This document shows positions 5,949-10,532 of a DNA stretch of 10,532 nt, piece by piece. Within the stretch, counting starts at the first letter, position 1; each line of letters starts with the position of its first letter. Under the pieces are notes generated by a model. It made no database searches and was not told the origin of the DNA. It worked only from the letters and a program-made list of their open reading frames with translations. This DNA is from Chloroflexota bacterium (GTDB lineage Bacteria > Chloroflexota > Limnocylindria > Limnocylindrales > CSP1-4), in NCBI GenBank assembly GCA_004298915.1, contig SCTE01000228.1, positions 1-10,532 of the forward strand. The letters are read 5' to 3'. The translations under genes were made by a program, and so were the position numbers.

Positions 5949-7325
5949 ATGACACGAGACATCAGCGGCGGTACAGACACGGGGTCCGCCCAACGACCGG
6001 AGTTGCTCGACGACCACACGCGCCGCCTCGCTGGCGGCGGCGTGGGACGACGGATCCAGGTCTCGAGCGCGGGCGCGGTGGCTGGGACGTTCCTTGTCGT
6101 GGCGCTCGCGTTCGGTGCGGCGATCGGCCCGTTGAGCGGCGATCGGGTCGCCGGCGTGGGTTCCGAGGGCCGAGACGCCACGACCTCTTCTGACAAGCCG
6201 GCCTCCGAGCCCGGCGGTGACAGGGCGGTCGTCGACACGGCGCCGGACGCAACCGACAAGCACCCGACCGACGCCACCACGACCGACGGCAAGGACGACG
6301 GGGCGACCACCGACACCAAGGATGGCGCGGTCGAGCCGACCGACAAGCCGGCCGAACCGACCCACGAGGCGAAGACCATCGACATCGGGCTCGGTCTTGC
6401 CGGCCACGACGTGGTCGTCGAATGGTCCGCCTGCGATGTCGACGGCTTCGCCGCGTACAAGATCATCCGTTCGACGGACGAGTTCGCGACCTGGCCACTG
6501 GGCTCGGGCGACACGCTCGTCGGCGTCGTGACCGACCCCTCGGTCCGCCGGTTCGTCGATCGATCGGTGGCCGCGGGCCGGAAGTACTTCTACCGCGTGG
6601 CGGCGCTCCAGGTCCTCGATGGAAAGACCGTTGTCGGCTGCCGCAGCGCCATGGCGCGAATCTCGACGCCGGCGCCCGAGCCCACCACGAACGGCGACAT
6701 CGCACTGACGGTCGTGATCAAGGAAGGCCACCCCTTCCTCGACTGGTCGGAATGTGGCGGGCTCGACTTCGACTACTTCAAGGTCGTGCGTTCCACCGAT
6801 GCGACCGTGACGTGGCCGAAGGGCGAGAACGACACGCTCGTCGCGGCGATCGGCCGGGACGGCAATTCGAAGCTGTTCGATGCCGACGCGCCGGCGGGCA
6901 AGAAGCTCTACTACCGGGTCTTCTGCGTCCGCTCGACCGAGGCCGGCTACGTCGCCGTGGCAGCCAGCGCCGTGAAGGGCGTCGTCACGCCGGCTGCGGA
7001 GCCCGCTCCTGATCCGGTGGCCCTCGGCTTCGAGGTCAACGTGACCGGCGAGGGCGTCGTCCTCAACTGGCAGGCCAGCGCCGGTGACGGCTTCGCGTTC
7101 TACAAGGTGCTCCGATCCACCTGGAACGAGCACCCCTCGTACCTCCCGTACGTCGATGGGACCGAGGTGATCGGCGTCATCGAGAACCGGGCCACGAACC
7201 AGCTCACCGACACGAGTGTCACCTCGGGCCAGACGATCTATTACCGGGTCCAGGCGATCGGGATGTGGAACGGCGCGAAGGTGCTGCTGGGCCAGACGGC
7301 GGTCATCGCCGTGACCATTCCGTAG
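5949..7325 (+). CDS. Membrane-anchored surface protein with three FN3-like repeats
   Basis: A 458-residue protein. Residues 1-39 are cytoplasmic and polar, 40-62 form one membrane helix with no obvious signal-peptidase site, and 76-142 are a Thr/Asp/Lys-rich extracellular spacer with repeated 'TDKP/TDKH'. Three beta-rich repeats of about 100 residues follow (143-241, 250-348, 357-458). Each has a core 'W..C/A..DGF..YKI/V..RST', a 'WP..(G/E).DTLV' turn and an ending '(Y/F)YYRV.A', as in fibronectin type III domains. Repeats 1 and 2 each have two cysteines (162/231, 269/326); repeat 3 has none. The ATG at 5949 follows a purine-rich GGGGGAAGGGAAG tract. The same repeat type occurs twice in the anti-sigma-like protein at 8080. 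No enzyme motif is visible; a role in adhesion, wall binding or signalling is inference. Confidence 0.8.
   Translation: MTRDISGGTDTGSAQRPELLDDHTRRLAGGGVGRRIQVSSAGAVAGTFLVVALAFGAAIGPLSGDRVAGVGSEGRDATTSSDKPASEPGGDRAVVDTAPDATDKHPTDATTTDGKDDGATTDTKDGAVEPTDKPAEPTHEAKTIDIGLGLAGHDVVVEWSACDVDGFAAYKIIRSTDEFATWPLGSGDTLVGVVTDPSVRRFVDRSVAAGRKYFYRVAALQVLDGKTVVGCRSAMARISTPAPEPTTNGDIALTVVIKEGHPFLDWSECGGLDFDYFKVVRSTDATVTWPKGENDTLVAAIGRDGNSKLFDADAPAGKKLYYRVFCVRSTEAGYVAVAASAVKGVVTPAAEPAPDPVALGFEVNVTGEGVVLNWQASAGDGFAFYKVLRSTWNEHPSYLPYVDGTEVIGVIENRATNQLTDTSVTSGQTIYYRVQAIGMWNGAKVLLGQTAVIAVTIP
6375..7322 (+). repeat. Three tandem FN3-like domain repeats (protein level)
   Basis: The units lie at about 6375-6671, 6696-6992 and 7017-7322. 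They are clearly related in protein (YKIIRSTD, FKVVRSTD, YKVLRSTW; FYRVAAL, YYRVFCV, YYRVQAI) but diverged in DNA, so the duplication is old and not a recombination hot spot. Confidence 0.75.
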
Positions 7326-7445
7326 CGCGGAAGCAGGACGGACGAGGCGCATGGGCGATGGCCCGGTCGGAGGCACGGTCCCGCTTGCGGCAGTACCGCT
7401 GGGCGATGGTCGTGCCGCCGGCCGGTCCATAGCCTCGGACCTCCG
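7326..7445 (+). other. Intergenic spacer before the sigma-factor gene
   Basis: These 120 bases hold no convincing promoter, terminator or Shine-Dalgarno sequence. A ten-base direct repeat TGGGCGATGG occurs at 7352-7361 and 7400-7409. No ECF-type GGAA-N16-CGTC pair is present, so the sigma gene may be read from the promoter at 5864. Confidence 0.4.
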
Positions 7446-8090
7446 ATGGCATCAAGTGGATCCACAACCCGCATGGACCCGACCCGGGAGCAGGCCCTCG
7501 TGGCCCGCGCCCGGGTCGATGCCGCTGCCTTCGGCGAGCTGTACGACTGGTATCTGCCGCGGATCCATGCCTACGTCATTCGACGGGTCGGCGATCGTGA
7601 CGTCGCCCAGGACGTCACCGCGACGAGCTTCGAGCGAGCGCTCGAGGCAGTCCGGAAGCCCGGGTTCCGGAACGACTCGTTCGGCGGGTTCCTGTACCGG
7701 GTTGCGGCCAATGCGATCGTCGACCATGCGCGCCGGAGCCGGCGGACCGTGCCATTCGGGGCTCGAGCCGGCGACTTCGCGGGGGAGGCGGCGGGCGAGG
7801 GCGCTCACGACGGCCACCGGACCGACGCAGAACCCGGCGACGAGATCGGCGACGAGCGAGCCACGCATGCCCTCGCCGCGGCGCTCGACCGGGACACGAT
7901 CCGGCGGGCCCTGCTTCGACTCTCCGAGACCCATCGCCAGGTCATCGTCATGAAGTTCCTCGACGGCCTGGAGATCGACGAGCTGTGCGCGATCCTCGAA
8001 TGCTCGCGGGCGACGTTCGCGGTGAAGCTCCACCGGGCGCTGGCCGCCCTCCGCGATGCGATGGCGCAGGAGGCGACCGATGCGGCCTGA
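7446..8090 (+). CDS. ECF-type RNA polymerase sigma factor
   Basis: A 214-residue sigma factor. Region 2 spans residues about 26-100: 'FGELYDWYLPRIHAYVIRRV', 'GDRDVAQDVTATSFERALEAV', then 'FLYRVAANAIVDHARRSRR', which should contact the -10 element. An acidic linker (about 105-145) joins it to region 4 (150-205), 'LLRLSETHRQVIVMKFLDGL' with the helix-turn-helix 'EIDELCAILECSRATFAVKL', which should read the -35. Regions 1 and 3 are absent, as in ECF sigmas. The start is uncertain: ATG 7446 and ATG 7473 (Met10) both lack a ribosome site, and Met10 lies closer to the family's usual N-terminus. The stop overlaps the downstream FecR-like gene by 11 bases, the typical sigma/anti-sigma coupling. The likely target is the promoter at 5864. 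Confidence 0.92.
   Translation: MASSGSTTRMDPTREQALVARARVDAAAFGELYDWYLPRIHAYVIRRVGDRDVAQDVTATSFERALEAVRKPGFRNDSFGGFLYRVAANAIVDHARRSRRTVPFGARAGDFAGEAAGEGAHDGHRTDAEPGDEIGDERATHALAAALDRDTIRRALLRLSETHRQVIVMKFLDGLEIDELCAILECSRATFAVKLHRALAALRDAMAQEATDAA
8068..8082 (+). promoter_or_regulatory. Shine-Dalgarno deciding the start of the anti-sigma gene
   Basis: A perfect AGGAGG (8068-8073) lies six bases before ATG 8080. An upstream in-frame ATG at 8056 would add only eight Arg-rich residues and has no such site, so 8080 is the start. The site is inside the sigma gene, coupling the two. Confidence 0.85.
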
Positions 8091-9858
8091 CGAGTTCGAC
8101 GACGTGCTGAGCTCGGACGTCCCCGCCGGCCTCCCGAGCGACCTCGCATTCGAGGCGCTCGAAGCCGAGCTCGTCGCTGCGGGCTCCCGGGCACGGCGCA
8201 TGAGCGGCGCGGCGCCGGACGCACGGTTCGTGGCGACCCTCCGGGGCAGGCTCATGGCGCAGGCGCGGGTGCCAGTGTCGCCGGCGGTGGGCAGCCTCGG
8301 GGCCACGAGGGCCGTCGGCGCGTACCCGGAGCACATCTCGCATCAGCCGGCCGTGGTCAACCCGCGACTCGCCTGGCGGAATCCAACGGCCCTGACCGCC
8401 ACGCGATGGCCGATCCTCGCGGCTGCCGCGCTCATCGTTGCCCTCGTGGGGCTCAATGCGAGCACGTTCCTCCCCGTTCCTGCGACCTCGCGTGTGGCGA
8501 GCGCGGTCGGAGCCGAGCTCGTCCGGAACGGCGCAACCACCGCGCTCACTGCCGGCACGGAGCTCCTGGCCGGCGACGAGATCCGGGTCGGGGCGGACGG
8601 CGCTGCGGCCCTCCAGATCGGCGACTCGCGCGTTCGCCTGGCGGGCGGCTCGGACCTCGGACTTCGGACGATCGATCGGATGAGGATCGAGCTCGACCAG
8701 GTCGCCGGCCGCGTCTGGCACCGGGTCGCCGTCCCGACCGATGGGCGATACGTCGTCACGACCGCGGGGGTGACCTGGACGGCCCGAGGCACGGCCTTCG
8801 ACCTTGATCGCAGCGGGCCTGACAGCGCGGACGGCGACATCGCCCACGAACTCTCGGTCCAGCATGGCGTCACGGCGTCGGGCGCCGGGCTCCTCGTGAC
8901 GGTTGACGAGGGCCACGGCGCGACGGTCGTCCTTGGCGAGCGTCCGTCCATCGAGACCGCGCCCGTCGATCCGGCGGACGCCGCGTCCGATCCATGGATC
9001 CGCGGCAACGCCTCGCGCGACCTCGCGCTCGGCCTGTCGGTCGGCATGCTCGACGGCCTCGACCTGGCCGCCGCGACGACGAGCCCGACCTGGACGCCAG
9101 GTCCGACCCGCTCGCCGGACCCGACGGACGTCGCGCCCGCACCGACGGACGCGCCGACGGACGCGCCGCCGCCCACGCCCTCGCCGACGCCGAAGGCAAC
9201 GCCTCGGCCGACGCCCAGGCCGACACCCGCTCCGACACTCGGGACGATGGGCCTCGTCGCGCTTGCCTGCCCGGGCGGGGTCACCCTCGACTGGACCGTG
9301 CCGGAGATGGCCGGCATCACCCACATCCAGGTCGTGCGGGGAACGTCGGGCGAGGTCCCGATCGCCTACCCGCCGGGACCGGGCGTCGTCGCGATCGACG
9401 GCGGGTACACGTCGGACCTCTCGAGGACCTCGGGCTACGACCCACGGGAATCAGCCGGCTCGGCCTGGTACCGCGCTGTGGCCTACAGCGCACAGAACAA
9501 GCCCCTCGCGGCGAGCGACGTCCGAGCCGTCACCGGGCTCGGGCCGGCGAGCCTGGGCAGCCTCGGCATTGCCGGGTCGACGCCCGGTGAACTCTCGTTC
9601 AGCTGGACGTCGCTCGGCGCCGCGGCGGATTGCTTCACGTACTACAAGATCGTGAAGTCGGCCGACGACCCGACGCCGAGCTACCTGACCGGCGCGACCG
9701 CGATCGCCGCGATCGGGGATCAGGCCGCGTCCGGCGCGACCGTCGCCGGCCTGCCCTCCGGGAGCACGTACTACTTCCGCGTCGAGGCTATCCGGGCAAC
9801 CTCGCTCGGCAAGTTCGTGGTCGGGGCGTCGACCGTCCTCCAGGCAACCGTGCCGTGA
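8080..9858 (+). CDS. FecR-like transmembrane anti-sigma protein with two C-terminal FN3-like repeats
   Basis: A 592-residue protein. Residues 1-108 are cytoplasmic, with the helical segments 'DLAFEALEAELVAAGSRAR' and 'PDARFVATLRGRLMAQ', the likely sigma-binding part; no HxxxCxxC zinc anti-sigma motif is present. Residues 109-130 are a membrane helix. An extracellular FecR-type beta domain follows (about 160-290), with 'LLAGDEIRVGADGAAALQIG', 'GRVWHRVAVPTDGRYVVTT' and 'VTWTARGTAFDLD'. A Pro/Thr linker (about 335-386) leads to two FN3-like repeats (388-486, 488-592; 'TYYKIVKSADDPTPSYLTG', 'TYYFRVEAI') resembling those in the protein at 5949. Overlap with the sigma gene supports an anti-sigma role. 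The layout recalls clostridial RsgI sensors, where an outside domain detects a ligand; the ligand here is unknown. Calls of FecR and FN3 are by pattern only. Confidence 0.8.
   Translation: MRPDEFDDVLSSDVPAGLPSDLAFEALEAELVAAGSRARRMSGAAPDARFVATLRGRLMAQARVPVSPAVGSLGATRAVGAYPEHISHQPAVVNPRLAWRNPTALTATRWPILAAAALIVALVGLNASTFLPVPATSRVASAVGAELVRNGATTALTAGTELLAGDEIRVGADGAAALQIGDSRVRLAGGSDLGLRTIDRMRIELDQVAGRVWHRVAVPTDGRYVVTTAGVTWTARGTAFDLDRSGPDSADGDIAHELSVQHGVTASGAGLLVTVDEGHGATVVLGERPSIETAPVDPADAASDPWIRGNASRDLALGLSVGMLDGLDLAAATTSPTWTPGPTRSPDPTDVAPAPTDAPTDAPPPTPSPTPKATPRPTPRPTPAPTLGTMGLVALACPGGVTLDWTVPEMAGITHIQVVRGTSGEVPIAYPPGPGVVAIDGGYTSDLSRTSGYDPRESAGSAWYRAVAYSAQNKPLAASDVRAVTGLGPASLGSLGIAGSTPGELSFSWTSLGAAADCFTYYKIVKSADDPTPSYLTGATAIAAIGDQAASGATVAGLPSGSTYYFRVEAIRATSLGKFVVGASTVLQATVP
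9082..9237 (+). repeat. Pro/Thr-rich linker-coding low-complexity tract
   Basis: Imperfect short repeats such as ccgacggacgcg and cgacgcc encode residues about 335-386, PTDAPTDAPPPTPSPTP and on. Such extended linkers commonly span the cell wall between a membrane-proximal domain and an exposed module. Slippage here could vary the linker length. Confidence 0.7.
9241..9855 (+). repeat. Two FN3-like domain repeats in the anti-sigma protein
   Basis: Units at about 9241-9537 and 9541-9855. The second is the closer match to the repeats at 6375-7322 (TYYKIVKSADDPTPSYL against FAFYKVLRSTWNEHPSYL); the first is more diverged (HIQVVRGTSGEVPIAYPPG). Each has one cysteine (397, 518). Confidence 0.7.
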
Positions 9859-9869
9859 GACCCGACCGG

Positions 9870-9918
9870 GACTGACCCGCGGCGCACGGCCGGCGGCGGC
9901 GCCACGGGCCGGTCAGTC
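9870..9918. terminator. Inverted repeat between convergent genes
   Basis: GACTGACC (9870-9877) and GGTCAGTC (9911-9918) are perfect complements separated by 33 GC-rich bases, in the gap between the anti-sigma stop and the convergent paaG stop, which the right arm overlaps. There is no T-tract; a bidirectional terminator is only a positional guess. Confidence 0.3.
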
Positions 9919-10530
9919 GGGGCTGAAGCGCGGCGTCCGCTTCTCCATGAACGCGGCCAGTCCCTCGCGGTGGTCCGGATCGCTCCCGGCGATGCCCTGC
10001 GCCTCGGCCTCGGCCGCGAGTGCTGCCTGGAGCGGGTGATCGAAGGCGAGGCCGAGCAGGCGCTTGGTCATCGTCGTGGCCCCCGGAGCCAGTGCCGCGA
10101 TCCGGGCAGCGACGTCCGCGGCCTCTGACATCAGCGCGTTCGGCGCGACGACCCGCGAAACGAGGCCCATCGCGCGCGCCTCCGATGCCGACACGCTCTC
10201 GCCCAGGAACGCCATGTCGGCAGCGCGTGCAGCGCCCACGAGCCGGGGCAGGGTCCAGGTCGCGCCGCTGTCCGGGACGAGGCCAATCCGCCCGAAGGCG
10301 AGGACGAAGCTCGCCGCTTCCGACGCGATCCGCAGGTCACACGCGAACGCCAGCGAGGCCCCGGCTCCGGCCGCGACCCCGTTGACCGCAGCGAGGACCG
10401 GCTGCGGCGCCTCCCGGATGGCCCGGATGATCGGGTTGTAGCGAAGGCCCAGTTCCTCATCGAGTGGGGGTGCGTCGTCGGCGAGGCGCTCGCGCAGGTC
10501 CTGCCCGGCCGAGAAGGCCCGGCCCGCGCC
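9913..10530 (-). CDS. paaG: PaaG-like enoyl-CoA hydratase/isomerase (5' end outside window)
   Basis: The C-terminal 205 residues of a crotonase-fold enzyme; about 55-60 N-terminal residues lie beyond the window edge. PaaG isomerises the ring-1,2-epoxide of phenylacetyl-CoA to the oxepin-CoA, directly after PaaABC. Matches to PaaG are dense: 'GRAFSAGQDL' (oxyanion hole), 'RYNPIIRAI', 'AVNGVAAGAGASLA', 'GLVPDSGATWTLPR' with the Asp expected at the active site, 'YREG'-type 'HREGLAAFMEKRTPRFS' at the end. The PDxGxTW segment and the YNP motif favour PaaG over PaaF-like hydratases, but general enoyl-CoA hydratases cannot be excluded. It is on the same strand as paaRABCD, 4.1 kb from it, and convergent with the anti-sigma gene. 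Confidence 0.85.
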   Translation of the reverse strand, partial: GAGRAFSAGQDLRERLADDAPPLDEELGLRYNPIIRAIREAPQPVLAAVNGVAAGAGASLAFACDLRIASEAASFVLAFGRIGLVPDSGATWTLPRLVGAARAADMAFLGESVSASEARAMGLVSRVVAPNALMSEAADVAARIAALAPGATTMTKRLLGLAFDHPLQAALAAEAEAQGIAGSDPDHREGLAAFMEKRTPRFSPD

Positions 10531-10532
10531 GG

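Noticed and set aside
7352..7409. Ten-base direct repeat TGGGCGATGG upstream of the sigma gene
   Set aside because: Short and GC-rich with no symmetry or promoter nearby; chance similarity is plausible.
5868..7430. A 520-residue open frame on the - strand opposite the FN3-repeat gene
   Set aside because: Antisense frame of a GC-rich gene: Arg/Gly/Asp-rich with no recognisable domain, while the + strand frame has a membrane helix and clear repeats.
7671..7690. AACG-ACT-CGTT inverted repeat resembling a PaaR site
   Set aside because: The spacer is three bases instead of two, and it lies inside the sigma-factor coding sequence.
7948..9324. A 458-residue open frame on the - strand opposite the anti-sigma gene
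   Set aside because: Its composition is low-complexity Arg/Gly, and the + strand frame has a perfect Shine-Dalgarno and recognisable domains.
1..10532. CRISPR arrays, tRNA or rRNA genes, insertion sequences, attachment sites
   Set aside because: No regularly spaced repeats, cloverleaf or rRNA signature, transposase, integrase or terminal inverted repeats were seen by eye.

Overview
The window is a GC-rich bacterial chromosomal segment, almost fully coding, with short Shine-Dalgarno signals, GTG starts and many 4-bp stop/start overlaps. Gene content (PadR regulators paired with membrane proteins, a Thermus-style PaaR/paaABCD set, an ECF sigma factor with a FecR-like partner) suggests a Chloroflexota-like or actinobacterium-like soil or water organism. 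That assignment is inference; no rRNA or marker gene is present.

Region 1 (1-2349, + strand) holds two consecutive PadR-regulator/membrane-protein pairs. Each membrane protein starts with a short soluble segment carrying a 'YPxxFRxRF/YxxE' motif, followed by about six membrane helices. The second pair has a visible promoter containing a perfect TATCA-N5-TGATA dyad, and it predicts a leaderless mRNA.

Region 2 (2379-5743, - strand) is a tightly overlapping operon paaR-paaA-paaB-paaC-paaD for phenylacetyl-CoA epoxidation. Its promoter carries an exact match to the PaaR operator consensus recalled from Thermus. No paaE reductase follows paaD. The 3' part of a paaG-like isomerase gene lies on the same strand at 9913-10530, so the phenylacetate genes are interrupted by region 3.

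Region 3 (about 5864-9858, + strand) is an apparent cell-surface signalling module: a membrane-anchored protein with three FN3-like repeats, an ECF sigma factor, and a FecR-like anti-sigma protein whose C-terminus carries two more repeats of the same type. An ECF-like promoter (GGAAT-N16-CGTC) and a hairpin leader precede the first gene. The shared repeat type in the presumed sensor and its neighbour makes this module the best candidate for an undescribed system in the window.
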